Assembly (NCBI RefSeq): GCF_041435095.1
Contig: NZ_CP108025.1
Coordinates: 4,712,001 to 4,776,000 of the forward strand
Length of the DNA: 64,000 nt
DNA from: Kitasatospora sp. NBC_00315
GTDB lineage: Bacteria; Actinomycetota; Actinomycetes; Streptomycetales; Streptomycetaceae
Direction: 5' to 3'
A model generated the notes under the pieces. That model had not been told where the DNA came from, ran no database searches, and saw only the letters and a program-made list of their open reading frames with translations. Of the stretch, positions 25,794 to 37,847 are shown in pieces (the stretch's first letter is position 1; every line of letters begins with the position of its first letter). A program made the translations under genes and the position numbers.

Positions 25794-27119
25794 ATGGGAA
25801 ACCCGACTCCGGTGGACCCGGCCACCGTCCGTTCGACCGCCGCCGAGGGCTGGGTCTGGGGCTACGCCCTGCTGGAGAACTACCGCACCATGTACCCGCA
25901 GGCCGTCGACGACGCGGACCCCCGCCATGTCGGCGGCTTCGGTGTCTTCCGGCACCATCCGCAGCCGTCCACGCCCGCCGACACCGACGTCGTCACCCCC
26001 AACAACGACACCCCGTACTCCTGGGCCTGGCTCGACCTGCGGGCCGAGCCCTGGGTGCTGTCGGTGCCCGCCGTGGATCGCTACTACGTGATGCCGCTGC
26101 ACGAGCTGGACACCGTCTACGCCGGGTTCGTCGGAGCCCGGAGCACCGGCCGGGGCGCCGGCGACCATCTGATCGCGGGCCCGGACTGGCAGGGCGAGGC
26201 CCCGGCCGGCATCGACGGCGTGATCCGCACCGCCACCCGCCTGATCGGCATCGTCGGCCGTACGTACCTCGCCGGGACGGACCCCGAGGCGGTCGGGGAG
26301 CTGACGGCGATCCAGCGGGAGTACCGGCTCCGGCCGCTGCACGAGTACGCCGGCACGCCCGCCCCGCCGCCCGCGCCGCAGCCGGTCTGGCCGGTCTGGC
26401 GGGAGGAGGTGCTGGAGAGCATCGAGTTCTTCGGGGTCCTGGACTTCCTGCTCGGCTTCTTCCCGGTACTGGCCACCGAGGCCGATCTGCGCCGTCGGCT
26501 CGCCGCCCTGGGCGTCGACGGCCGGGGTGAGTTCGAACCGGCCGCGCTGCCGGCCGGGGTACGCACCGAGATCGAGCGCGGGATCGTGGACGGCCGGGCG
26601 GAGCTGGAGCGCGCGGCTGCCGAGGCGACCGGCTCCACCGGCTACTTCGGCACCCGGGAACAGATCGGGAGCGACCACCTCCGGCGGGCCGTCGGCGCGA
26701 AGCTCGGCCTGTACGGCCTGCCCTTCGAGGAGGCCTGGTACGGCGGCTGGGTGGCGGACAGCGAGGGCAACAGCCCGCCGGACGCCGCCGAGCGCGACTA
26801 CGTCCTGCGGTTCCCGCCCGACGCGCTGCCGCCGGCGGAGTTCTTCTGGTCGGCCACCATGTACGCGCTGCCCGGCAGACAGCTGGTGGACAACCCGGTC
26901 CAGCGGTACTCCATCGGCGACCGGACTCCCGGGCTGGTCCGTGACCCCGACGGCGGCCTCACCCTGTACGTCCAGGTCAAGCGGCCGGCCAACGCCGATT
27001 GGAGTGCCAACTGGCTGCCCGCGCCGGACGGTCCGTTCACCGTCGTCATCCGGCTGTACGGGCCCGACCACTCGGTTCTGGACGGCGGCTGGACCCTTCC
27101 GGCGCTCACCCCCCGCTGA
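25794..27119 (+). CDS. DUF1254/DUF1214 protein, paralog 1
   Basis: A 441-residue protein with an N-terminal DUF1254 domain (WGYALLENYRTMYPQ, VVTPNNDTPYSWAWLDL, YYVMPLHELDTVYAGFVG) and a C-terminal DUF1214 domain (AEFFWSATMYALPGRQLVDNPVQRYSIGDRT). These are widespread in bacteria, also in some giant viruses, and have no settled function. ATG 25794 has GGGAGAG 9 bases upstream; earlier in-frame ATGs at 25755 and 25785 fall in or next to the inverted repeat and lack a good ribosome-binding site. No signal peptide. It is followed by a homologous gene. Confidence 0.85.
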   Translation: MGNPTPVDPATVRSTAAEGWVWGYALLENYRTMYPQAVDDADPRHVGGFGVFRHHPQPSTPADTDVVTPNNDTPYSWAWLDLRAEPWVLSVPAVDRYYVMPLHELDTVYAGFVGARSTGRGAGDHLIAGPDWQGEAPAGIDGVIRTATRLIGIVGRTYLAGTDPEAVGELTAIQREYRLRPLHEYAGTPAPPPAPQPVWPVWREEVLESIEFFGVLDFLLGFFPVLATEADLRRRLAALGVDGRGEFEPAALPAGVRTEIERGIVDGRAELERAAAEATGSTGYFGTREQIGSDHLRRAVGAKLGLYGLPFEEAWYGGWVADSEGNSPPDAAERDYVLRFPPDALPPAEFFWSATMYALPGRQLVDNPVQRYSIGDRTPGLVRDPDGGLTLYVQVKRPANADWSANWLPAPDGPFTVVIRLYGPDHSVLDGGWTLPALTPR

Positions 27120-28563
27120 CCCGCGCCCGCTCCGAGGCCGCAGGGCCGTCAGGCCGCCCGGCCCCGGCCGCCCGGCCCCGGCCGCCCGGCTCGTGGTCGC
27201 CCGGCCCCGACCGCTTCGTGGTCGCCCCGAGCCGATGCCCGCCCCAGGAAGGATCCCGAATGATCGAGCCCGCGCTGGAGGCCCTCGCCGCCGACGCCTA
27301 CATCTACGGCTCCCCGCTGGTGACCGACCTCGCGATGGTCGACCGTGTCCGGTCCCGGGGCCTCAGCACTGTCGAGCCCGCGCCGTTCAACCGGTTCGGC
27401 CACGCGACCGCGACGGCCACGGCGGCGGACGAGTTCGTCTCGGTCAACAACGACACGGTGTACTCCGTCGCCCAGCTGGACCTCGCCGAGGGGCCGCAGC
27501 TGCTGCACGTGCCGGACACCGCCGGCCGGTACCACGTGCTGCAGTTCGTCGACGCCTGGACCAACAACTTCGCCTATGTCGGCAGCCGGGCGACCGGCAC
27601 CGCCGAGCAGACCTGGCTGATTGTCGGGCCCGGCCGGCACGGGACGCCGCCGGAGGGCGTCCAGGTGATCGTCTCGCCCACCACGGTCGCCACCGTGGTG
27701 GGCCGGATCGCGTGCGAAGGGCCGGCCGACCTGCCCGCCGTCCGGGAGCTCCAGCAGCGGCTGACCATCGGGGCGCTGGAACCGGGCGGCGTCCCGGCGG
27801 GGCTTGCCGAGCCGGACCCTTCGGTGCCGGCGGAGCTGGAGTTCTTCGAACGCCTGCGGGTCTGGATGGCGGCCTACCCGCCCGCCGCCCCGGACGTGGA
27901 GTACCAGCAGCGGTTCGCCCCGCTCGGGCTGCTCGACAGCGGTCCGTCGCCCTACCGCGCCGCCGCGCCGCAGTGGACGGCCGCACTGGTCAGCGGGCTG
28001 GCCGCGGGCAGGCAGCGGGTCGAGGAGGCGAGCAGGCCGGTGGACGTGCCACCGAGCGGGGAGTGGACCGTCAACCTGCACACGTTCGACTACAACCTCG
28101 ACTTCCTCGGCCCCGGCACGCTCGACGACCCGCGGTGGCGGATCGCCGACCGCCGGGCCGCCTACCTCACCCGGGCGGTGGCCGCGCGGGCCGGACTGTG
28201 GGGCAACCACGCCTACGAGGCGGTGTACGCCACGGTCTTCCACGACGACGAGGGCTGCCGGCTGACCGGCGAACGCTCCTACACGCTGCGCTTCGAGGAG
28301 CCGCCGCCGGTCGACGCCTTCTGGTCGGTCACCATGTACGACCTGCCGGACTACCACCTGGTGGAGAACCCGGTCGGGCGGTACTCGATCGGTGACCGCA
28401 CCACCGGACTGGTGTACGGGGGCGACGGGTCGCTGACGCTCCACCTGCGGCACGAGCGGCCCACCGACACCGCGGAGGCTGCGAACTGGCTGCCCGCCCC
28501 GGCCGGCGAGTTCCGGCCGGTGGTCCGGCTCTACCGGCCGCAGGCGGCGGTCCTCGACGGCTC

Positions 28564-30768
<2,205 letters not shown>

Positions 30769-30924
30769 CCGTCCGACGGTAGAGAGACGGCGGGGCCGAG
30801 CCGAGGTGTTTCGGGTCGCTGTACTTCTTTCGGGTAACAACACGACCGGCCCCGGGCCGCCCGGCGGAGCACCCGCCGGGCCGCCCGGACGGGATTGTCG
30901 GAGGCAGCCGCTACGGTGGGGCGC

Positions 30925-32460
30925 ATGGCAGCCCGTACCAAGACCACCGCCAAGCCGCGACCGGCCTACCGCTGCACGGAGTGCGGCAACCAACTCCCGA
31001 AATGGGTCGGGCGCTGCCCCGAGTGCAACGCGTGGGGCACGGTCGAGGAGTACGGCGCGGTGCCGATCCGGACCACCGCCGCCGGGCCGGTCAGCGCGCC
31101 CGCGCGGCCGATCGCGCAGGTCGACGGCCAGGTGGCGACCGCCCGCAGCACCGGCGTGCCCGAGCTGGACCGGGTCCTCGGCGGCGGCATCGTGCCCGGC
31201 GCGGTGGTGCTGCTCGCGGGCGAGCCGGGCGTCGGGAAGTCCACCCTGCTGCTGGACGTCGCGGCGAAGGCCGCCAGCGACCAGCACCGCACGCTGTACG
31301 TCACCGGCGAGGAGTCGGCCGGCCAGGTGCGGCTGCGTGCGGACCGGATCAACGCGCTCTCCGACCATCTCTACCTGGCCGCCGAGTCCGATCTCGGCGC
31401 GGTCCTCGGCCACATCGACCAGGTGAAGCCGGGGCTGCTGATCCTCGACTCGGTGCAGACCATCGCCTCCGCCGAGCTGGACGGCTCCCCCGGCGGCCCG
31501 TCCCAGGTCCGGGAGGTGGCGGGGGCGCTGATCCGGGTCTCCAAGGAGCGCGGCATGGCCACCCTGCTGGTCGGCCACGTCACCAAGGACGGCTCGATCG
31601 CCGGCCCGCGCCTGCTGGAGCACCTGGTCGACGTGGTGCTGAGCTTCGAGGGGGACCGGCACGCCAGGCTGCGCATCATCCGCGGGATCAAGAACCGGTA
31701 CGGCGCCACCGACGAGGTCGGCTGCTTCGAGCTGCACGACGAGGGCATCGTGGGGCTGGCCGATCCGTCCGGCCTCTTCCTGACCCGCCGTGACAAGCCC
31801 GTCCCCGGCACCTGCCTCACCGTCACGCTGGAGGGCCGTCGGCCGCTGGTCGCCGAGGTGCAGGCGCTGATGGTGGATTCGCAGATCCCCTCGCCCCGGC
31901 GCACCACCTCGGGCCTGGAGTCGCCCCGGATCGCGATGATCCTCGCCGTGGTCGAGCGGCACGGCGGGGTCAAGCTCGGCAAGCAGGACATCTACACCGC
32001 GACGGTCGGCGGTGTGAAGCTCAGCGAGCCCTCCGCCGACCTGGCGATCGCGCTCGCGGTGGCCAGCTCCTCCTCGGACACCCCGCTGCCCAGCAACCTG
32101 GTGGCGATCGGCGAGGTCGGCCTGGCGGGCGAGGTCCGCCGGGTGACCGGCGTGCAGCGGCGGCTGGCGGAGGCTCACCGGCTGGGCTTCACCCACGCCC
32201 TCGTCCCGCCGGATCCGGGCAAGGTCCCGCGCGGCATGACGGTGGTGGAGGTCGCCGACATCGGCGAGGCGCTGCAGGCCATCCCGGGCCGCCGCCGCGC
32301 GGCCGCGAAGCCGCGTGCCGGCGCCCGGGCCGAAGCGCGCGGCGAGACGCCTCCCGCGCCCCGCGCGGAGGCCCGCACGGGCGGCCGGGCACCGGTCGCG
32401 GCCTACCCCGAAGAGCTGATGGAGGGGTGGGAACCGGTCGACTCCGACGAACTGGGTTGA
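30925..32460 (+). CDS. radA: DNA repair protein RadA
   Basis: RecA-like ATPase that processes recombination intermediates (branch migration). The 511-residue protein has an N-terminal zinc finger (C17, C20, C31, C34), Walker A GEPGVGKST (99-107), the RadA-specific KNRYG motif in IKNRYGATDEVG, and a C-terminal Lon-protease-like domain, with a low-complexity acidic end. ATG 30925. It is followed after 132 bases by disA. In Bacillus RadA and DisA interact, so the pairing is functional as well as positional. Confidence 0.95.
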   Translation: MAARTKTTAKPRPAYRCTECGNQLPKWVGRCPECNAWGTVEEYGAVPIRTTAAGPVSAPARPIAQVDGQVATARSTGVPELDRVLGGGIVPGAVVLLAGEPGVGKSTLLLDVAAKAASDQHRTLYVTGEESAGQVRLRADRINALSDHLYLAAESDLGAVLGHIDQVKPGLLILDSVQTIASAELDGSPGGPSQVREVAGALIRVSKERGMATLLVGHVTKDGSIAGPRLLEHLVDVVLSFEGDRHARLRIIRGIKNRYGATDEVGCFELHDEGIVGLADPSGLFLTRRDKPVPGTCLTVTLEGRRPLVAEVQALMVDSQIPSPRRTTSGLESPRIAMILAVVERHGGVKLGKQDIYTATVGGVKLSEPSADLAIALAVASSSSDTPLPSNLVAIGEVGLAGEVRRVTGVQRRLAEAHRLGFTHALVPPDPGKVPRGMTVVEVADIGEALQAIPGRRRAAAKPRAGARAEARGETPPAPRAEARTGGRAPVAAYPEELMEGWEPVDSDELG

Positions 32461-32592
32461 CCCCGGCCCTGTTATCGCCGCACGCAGTTAGACTTTCCCC
32501 TGTCTAATTGGCGACAAGGCAGTAATAAGCGACAGACCGTAGGCCGGCGCACCGCGTGAGGCGCGCGGCACGGGGTCGACCGGAGGAGTCAC

Positions 32593-33699
32593 GTGGCAGC
32601 CAGCGACCGGGTGGACAAGTCCCCCCGTGAGGAGGCCCTGTTGCGGGCCTCCCTGAGTGCCATCGCTCCCGGGACGGGCTTGCGCGACGGTTTGGAGCGA
32701 GTGCTGCGGGCCAACACCGGCGGGCTGATCGTGCTCGGCTTCGACAAGACCGTCGAGTCGGTGTGCACCGGCGGATTCGTCCTGGACGTCGAGTTCTCGG
32801 CGACCCGGCTGCGTGAGCTGTGCAAGCTCGACGGCGCGGTGGTGCTCGACAAGGACATCACCAAGATCGTCCGGGCGGGCGTGCACCTGATGCCGGACTC
32901 CACCATCCCGACCGACGAGACCGGCACCCGCCACCGCACCGCGGAGCGCGTCAACCGGCAGACCGGGTTCCCGGTCGTCGCCGTCTCGCACTCGATGCGA
33001 CTGATCGCGATGTACGTCAACGGGACGCGGCGGGTGCTGGAGGACTCCACCACCGTGCTGTCCCGGGCGAACCAGGCGCTGGCCACCCTGGAGCGCTACA
33101 AGCTGCGCCTGGACGAGGTGGCCGGCACGCTCTCCGCGCTGGAGATCGAGGACCTGGTCACCGTCCGGGACGTCACCGCGGTCGCCCAGCGGCTGGAGAT
33201 GGTCCGGCTGATCGCCACCGAGATCGCCGGCTACGTGCTGGAGCTCGGCACCGACGGCCGACTGCTCTCGCTCCAGCTGGACGAGCTGATCCAGGGGGTC
33301 GAGCCCGAGCGCGAACTGGTGGCCCGCGACTACTTCCCCGAGCGGGCCGCCAAGCGTGGCCGGACGGTGCCCGAGGTGCTCACCGACCTGGAGGCGCTCA
33401 CCCACGCCGAGCTGCTCGACCTGCAGACGGTCGCCAAGGCGCTGGGCTACTCGGGCTCGCCGGAGTCGCTGGACTCCGCGGTCTCCCCGCGCGGCTACCG
33501 CCTGCTGGCCAAGATCCCGCGTCTGCCGAACACCGTGATGGAGCGGCTGGTGGAGCACTTCGGCGGACTTCAGAAGCTGCTGGCGGCCAGTATCGACGAC
33601 CTGCAGACGGTCGAGGGCGTCGGCGAGACGCGGGCCCGCTCCGTCCGCGAGGGGCTCTCGCGGCTCGCCGAGTCGTCCATCCTGGAGCGCTACGTCTGA
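32593..33699 (+). CDS. disA: DNA integrity scanning diadenylate cyclase DisA
   Basis: Makes c-di-AMP from two ATP and scans DNA for branched structures. The 368-residue protein has the DAC-domain DGA motif (D80-G-A) and RHR motif (R113-H-R115 in GTRHRTAERV), a linker helical domain, and C-terminal helix-hairpin-helix DNA-binding repeats (LQTVEGVGETRARSVREGL). GTG 32593 behind GGAGGA. Downstream of radA in the same orientation. In streptomycetes c-di-AMP controls potassium transport and cell-wall hydrolases through riboswitches and binding proteins. Confidence 0.96.
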   Translation: MAASDRVDKSPREEALLRASLSAIAPGTGLRDGLERVLRANTGGLIVLGFDKTVESVCTGGFVLDVEFSATRLRELCKLDGAVVLDKDITKIVRAGVHLMPDSTIPTDETGTRHRTAERVNRQTGFPVVAVSHSMRLIAMYVNGTRRVLEDSTTVLSRANQALATLERYKLRLDEVAGTLSALEIEDLVTVRDVTAVAQRLEMVRLIATEIAGYVLELGTDGRLLSLQLDELIQGVEPERELVARDYFPERAAKRGRTVPEVLTDLEALTHAELLDLQTVAKALGYSGSPESLDSAVSPRGYRLLAKIPRLPNTVMERLVEHFGGLQKLLAASIDDLQTVEGVGETRARSVREGLSRLAESSILERYV

Positions 33700-33795
33700 G
33701 TCCTGCCCGACGACCTGCCCGACCTGCCGGGTACGGCGGCGGCGGACGGCGGCGGACGACGGACGGCCGGGGCGACGGACGGCCACGACGACCGA

Positions 33796-33849
33796 TGCGA
33801 TCAGCGGCGGGGCCCGGGGATCGCTCCCCGGGCCCCGCCGCTGATCGCA
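33796..33849. terminator. strong hairpin after disA
   Basis: A perfect 25-bp stem: TGCGATCAGCGGCGGGGCCC plus GGGGA on the left, mirrored on the right, with a 4-base loop. It separates disA (+) from the convergent secreted-protein gene (-). Confidence 0.9.
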
Positions 33850-33877
33850 CTCGTCCCGGGCCCGGGCCCGGGCGGGG

Positions 33878-34756
33878 TCAGCTCTCCAGACGGATGGAGG
33901 AGCGGGCCGACACCGCTCCACCGTCCAGGCCGGACAGATCGGCCACCACCAGGTAGCTGCCGACCGGGGCCGGGGAGGTGTCCGGCGAGGCGCACTGGGG
34001 CTTGCTGCGGCCGCGGTCCCAGGTGAACGTCTCGGTCAGGCCGTTGCCCGCCGGGATCTGCACCCAGGTGCTCTGACGGTCGGTCGGGCAGTCGCCCGAG
34101 GACCAGACCCGCTCGCCGTTGCTGGCCTGCAGGGTGACCGTCGAGCTGACCCGGCCGAGGTCCACCCGGCAGCCCGCGCTCCCGGTGTTGCGCACGGTCA
34201 GGGACAGCCGGGGCTTGTCCTTCGGCTGGTAGGCGTTCTGAGCGCTCGACAGCTCCAGCGTCACCTGGCGCGAGGCGCAGACCGTGAGCGCCATCACCTC
34301 GGCGGTGTTCACCGGGGGAGCGGCGGCGCTGCCGCCCGAGGTCCCGCCGGCCCCGCCGCCCGCGCCGGCGGCGGTACCGCCCGCGCCGGCCGTACCTCCG
34401 GGTGCGGCGGTGTTGGCGGCCGCGCCGCCGTCCGTACCGCCGGAGCTCAGGCTGACGTCGCCGCCGCCCGAACCGGAGACGCCACCCGTGCCCGCGCCGG
34501 CGGCCGCGCCGCCGCCGGAGCCGCCGCCCGGGCGGCCGGTGACCGCGGGGCCGCTGGGGCCGGCGCCGGGGGTGATCGCCTGGGCGGGGCCCGGAGAGGG
34601 CGGCGCGGCCTTGTGTCCGGACCCGCCTCCTCCTTGACCGGACGTCAGCCAGAGGACCAGGGCGGCCACCGCCGCCACGGCGACGAGCACGACGACACGC
34701 CGACGCCAGTAGATCGAAGCCGGCAGCGGTCCTACGGGTTGACGCAGAGAAGGCAC
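33878..34756 (-). CDS. membrane-anchored protein with Gly-rich linker and extracellular beta domain
   Basis: About 292 residues. A single N-terminal transmembrane segment (VVVLVAVAAVAALVLWL, near 20-38) is followed by a Gly/Ala/Ser/Pro-rich spacer of about 120 residues and a C-terminal beta-rich domain (VCASRQVTLELSSAQNAYQPKDKPRLSLTVRNTGSAGCRVDLG). The two Cys VCAS and GCRVDL, plus GDCPT and QCAS, could form two disulfides outside the cell. The fold resembles extracellular Ig-like DUF4232-type domains. GTG 34756 with GTAGAG 7 bases upstream is preferred; a TTG 6 bases earlier is also possible. Function unknown. Confidence 0.6.
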   Translation of the reverse strand: MPSLRQPVGPLPASIYWRRRVVVLVAVAAVAALVLWLTSGQGGGGSGHKAAPPSPGPAQAITPGAGPSGPAVTGRPGGGSGGGAAAGAGTGGVSGSGGGDVSLSSGGTDGGAAANTAAPGGTAGAGGTAAGAGGGAGGTSGGSAAAPPVNTAEVMALTVCASRQVTLELSSAQNAYQPKDKPRLSLTVRNTGSAGCRVDLGRVSSTVTLQASNGERVWSSGDCPTDRQSTWVQIPAGNGLTETFTWDRGRSKPQCASPDTSPAPVGSYLVVADLSGLDGGAVSARSSIRLES

Positions 34757-34957
34757 GCGCAAACTCTACGAGAGAGTGTGCGTCCCTTGATGCACCAACA
34801 CCGCACTCTCGCCCCTTCCTTCACATGATCCGCAATTTGGGCCGGATGGGGGAGGGGATCCGACGCCGTCCCGGCGGCCCCGTCGGCGGCCCCGCAGGGG
34901 ATCCGGCCCGCCACCGGGGGCAGCGGAGGGCGGCGGGCGTGGGAGGATCGAGGGGTC

Positions 34958-35851
34958 ATGGCTACCTCCCCCATCGCCCCCGCCCCGCTGCTGCACTCGA
35001 CCGTTCTCGGCTGGTACGAGGAGCACGCGCGTGATCTGCCCTGGCGTACGCCGGACGCCTCGCCCTGGGCGGTGATGGTGAGCGAGTTCATGCTGCAGCA
35101 GACGCCGGTCAAACGGGTCCTGCCGGTCTACGCGGCGTGGCTGGAGCGCTGGCCCACCCCGGCCTCGCTGGCGGCGGACGCCCCGGGCGAGGCCGTCCGG
35201 ATGTGGGGCCGGCTCGGCTACCCGCGCCGGGCGCTGCGGCTGCACGGCGCCGCCACCGCGATCACCGAGCGGCACGGCGGTGCGGTGCCGGACGACCACG
35301 CGGCGCTGCTCGCCCTGCCCGGAGTGGGTGAGTACACGGCGGCCGCGGTCGCCTCGTTCGCGTTCCGGCGGCGCCACGTGGTGCTGGACACCAATGTCCG
35401 CCGGGTGTTCGCCCGGGCGGTGACGGGTGTCGAGTATCCCGCCCAGGCGACCACGGCGGCGGAGCGGCGCACGGCGACGGCGCTGCTGCCCCAGGCGGCC
35501 GAGACGGCCGCGAGCTGGGCGGTCGGGGTGATGGAGCTGGGCGCGCTGGTGTGCACGGCGCGCAGCCCCGAGTGCGCGGCCTGCCCGCTGCGGCGGCACT
35601 GCGCCTGGCAGCTGGCCGGGCGCCCGCCGTACGAGGGGCCGGCCCGGCGCGGGCAGACGTACGAGGGGACGGACCGCCAGGTGCGCGGCAAGCTGCTCGC
35701 GGTGCTCCGCGAGGCCCACGGCGAGGTCGAGCAGGCCCGGCTGGACGCCGTGTGGCCGGAGCCGGTGCAGCGGGCGAGGGCACTGGACGGCCTGGTCGCG
35801 GACGGTCTGGTGGAGCCCGTCGCGCAGGGCGTCTACCGGCTGCCGCAGTAG
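34958..35851 (+). CDS. mutY: A/G-specific adenine DNA glycosylase
   Basis: Removes adenine opposite 8-oxoguanine. The 297-residue protein has the catalytic Glu E43 (SEFMLQQTPV), the helix-hairpin-helix LPGVGEYTAAAVASFAF, the catalytic Asp D144 (VVLDTNVRRV) and the iron-sulfur cluster cysteines C199, C206, C209 and C215. The C-terminal MutT-like 8-oxoG recognition domain of E. coli MutY is essentially missing; only about 70 extra residues follow the cluster, as is usual in actinobacteria. Neighbour to radA and disA, giving a block of genome-maintenance genes. Confidence 0.94.
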   Translation: MATSPIAPAPLLHSTVLGWYEEHARDLPWRTPDASPWAVMVSEFMLQQTPVKRVLPVYAAWLERWPTPASLAADAPGEAVRMWGRLGYPRRALRLHGAATAITERHGGAVPDDHAALLALPGVGEYTAAAVASFAFRRRHVVLDTNVRRVFARAVTGVEYPAQATTAAERRTATALLPQAAETAASWAVGVMELGALVCTARSPECAACPLRRHCAWQLAGRPPYEGPARRGQTYEGTDRQVRGKLLAVLREAHGEVEQARLDAVWPEPVQRARALDGLVADGLVEPVAQGVYRLPQ

Positions 35852-35935
35852 TACCGGCCTCGGGGTGCCCGTCGCCCGGGCGGGTACCCCGCGGTCCTGC
35901 GGCCCGGGTTCACGACCCGCCCGTCGCCGCACAGG

Positions 35936-35977
35936 CCGACGGCCCCCTCGCGACAGGTGTCGCGAGGGGGCCGTCGG
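35936..35977. terminator. bidirectional terminator between mutY and the MFS gene
   Basis: CCGACGGCCCCCTCGCGACA pairs perfectly over 20 bp with its complement, with 2 bases between. It lies 6 bases from the MFS stop and 84 bases after mutY. Confidence 0.93.
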
Positions 35978-35983
35978 AGTGGG

Positions 35984-37630
35984 TCAGACCGCTGCGACCT
36001 CGAGGTTCTCGCTCGCCTCGCGCGGGCCGCCGCGCAGGGCCACCTCACGCAGGAACAGGGCGGCCACGACGGAGATCACCGAGGCCGCGGCGCCCCAGAG
36101 GAACACCGTGTGCATCCCGTTGGCGACGGCGTGGTGGTACGCGTCCTGGAACAGCGGGGGCAGCTTGCGCAGCGCGGCCGGGGTCAGCTGACCCGGGTCG
36201 CTGTGCGCGCCGGTCGCCTCGGGGTGGCCGGCGAGGCGCTCCTTCATGGTCGAGGTGACCTGGTTGTTGAAGAGCGCCCCGAACAGCGCGACGCCGAAGG
36301 AGCCGCCGATGGTCCGGAACAGGGTGGCGGTGGAGCTGGCCACGCCCATGTCCTTGAGCTCGACGCTGTTCTGCGACACCAGCATGGTGATCTGCATCAG
36401 GAAGCCCATGCCGGCGCCGAGCACCACCATGAAGCAGGCCGAGGTGAACCGCGTGGTGTCGGTGGAGAGCATGGAGAGCAGCAGCATGCCGCCGGTCATC
36501 ACGATGGTGCCGATGATCGGGAAGATCCGGTACTTGCCGGTCTTGGTGACGGCCTGGCCGACCACCAGCGAGACCACCAGCATGCCGAACATCATCGGCA
36601 TCAGCAGCAGACCGGAGTTGGTCGCCGAGGCGCCCTGGACGGTCTGCTGGTAGAGCGGCAGGAAGACGGTCGCGCCGAACATCACGAAGCCGACGATGAA
36701 GCCGATCACCGAGACCATGGTGAAGTTGCGGTTCTTGAACAGGGTGAGCGGGAGCATCGGCTCCTCGACCCGCTGCTCGACGTAGCAGAAGGCGATCAGC
36801 GAGGCGACGGCGAGCGCGCCCAGGCCGAGGATCTGCTTCGAGCCCCAGTCGTACTGCTGGCCGCCCCAGGTGGTGATCAGGGTCAGCGAGACGATGCCGG
36901 TGGTCAGCAGGGCCGCACCGAGGTAGTCGATCCGGGCGGTGGAGCGCACCTTGGGCAGGTGCAGGGTGACCACGACGACGGCGAGCGCGACGACGCCCAG
37001 CGGCAGGTTGATGTAGAAGATCCAGTGCCAGCTGAAGTGGTCGGTGATGAAGCCGCCGAGCAGCGGGCCGCCGATGGTGGCCAGGGCCATCACGCCGGCG
37101 AACATGCCCTGGTACTTGCCGCGGTCGCGCGGCGGGACCAGCGCGCCCATGATCGACATGACGCCGACCATCAGACCACCGGCGCCGAGGCCCTGCAGGG
37201 CACGGAAGCCGATCAGCTCGTTCATGTTCTGCGACAGGCCGGACAGCGCCGACCCGACCAGGAAGATCACGATCGAGGTGAGGAAGGTGCCCTTGCGGCC
37301 GTAGAGGTCGCCGAGCTTGCCCCAGATCGGGGTGGAGGCCGCGGTGGCCAGGGTGTAGGAGGTGACCACCCAGGACAGGTGCTCGCCACCCCCGAGGTCA
37401 CCGACGATGGTCGGCATCGCGGTGCCGACGATCAGGTTGTCGAGCATGGCGAGCAGCATGGTGACGACCAGGCCGATCATCACCAGCCGGATCTCGCGGG
37501 GGGAGCGGACCTGCTCCTCGGCGGACTCCTTGTCGGTGGTCAGCCCGGCGGCTGCGGAGCCGTCGGCGGTGGCCCCCTCGACTGCGGCGGCGGAGCTGTC
37601 CGCCGCGGTCCCGACCTGCTTCTGTGGCAT
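35984..37630 (-). CDS. DHA2-family multidrug efflux MFS transporter
   Basis: A 548-residue, 14-helix drug/proton antiporter of the EmrB/QacA type. Signature pieces are LAMLDNLIVGTAMPTIVGDLGGGEHLSWVVTSYTLATAASTPIWGKLGDLYGRKG (motif A region, here including D-x-L-I-V-G-T-A-M-P in helix 1) and the long GMLVVSLVVGQAVTKTGKYR loop. An acidic, Ala-rich N-terminal tail of about 45 residues precedes helix 1. It is divergent from a TetR regulator, the usual control pair for such pumps. Substrate unknown. Confidence 0.92.
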   Translation of the reverse strand: MPQKQVGTAADSSAAAVEGATADGSAAAGLTTDKESAEEQVRSPREIRLVMIGLVVTMLLAMLDNLIVGTAMPTIVGDLGGGEHLSWVVTSYTLATAASTPIWGKLGDLYGRKGTFLTSIVIFLVGSALSGLSQNMNELIGFRALQGLGAGGLMVGVMSIMGALVPPRDRGKYQGMFAGVMALATIGGPLLGGFITDHFSWHWIFYINLPLGVVALAVVVVTLHLPKVRSTARIDYLGAALLTTGIVSLTLITTWGGQQYDWGSKQILGLGALAVASLIAFCYVEQRVEEPMLPLTLFKNRNFTMVSVIGFIVGFVMFGATVFLPLYQQTVQGASATNSGLLLMPMMFGMLVVSLVVGQAVTKTGKYRIFPIIGTIVMTGGMLLLSMLSTDTTRFTSACFMVVLGAGMGFLMQITMLVSQNSVELKDMGVASSTATLFRTIGGSFGVALFGALFNNQVTSTMKERLAGHPEATGAHSDPGQLTPAALRKLPPLFQDAYHHAVANGMHTVFLWGAAASVISVVAALFLREVALRGGPREASENLEVAAV

Positions 37631-37847
37631 TGTGCGTCTCCCAGGAGAGGGGGCCGGCCGTCCTTCAGCAGCTTACTTACTTGACGACCGGCTAGTTGTG
37701 CGTTCGTCGGCACGGTAGGTTGTCCTGAGCCGGGCGTCAAGCCGGTTTCGTCGGTTGACCCCCGGGCCAGGGAGAATGGGTCCAGCGGTGAGCCTCCGGA
37801 CCGGTACTCGCCGATCGTCAACGCAGTCTGAGGCAGGCCAGGACGCC
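37631..37847. promoter_or_regulatory. divergent promoter region of MFS transporter and TetR regulator
   Basis: 217 bases. CTTACTTACTTGACGACCGG followed by CTAGTTG at about 37672-37698 stands out as AT-richer and contains ACT/AGT arms. It is the likely site of the TetR protein and of the efflux promoter. No perfect palindrome longer than 6 bp was seen. Confidence 0.4.

Noticed and set aside
30769..32196. N-terminal extension of the sigma/BACON gene through radA
   Set aside because: The frame stays open but is antisense to radA; the sigma homology begins at GTG 30768.
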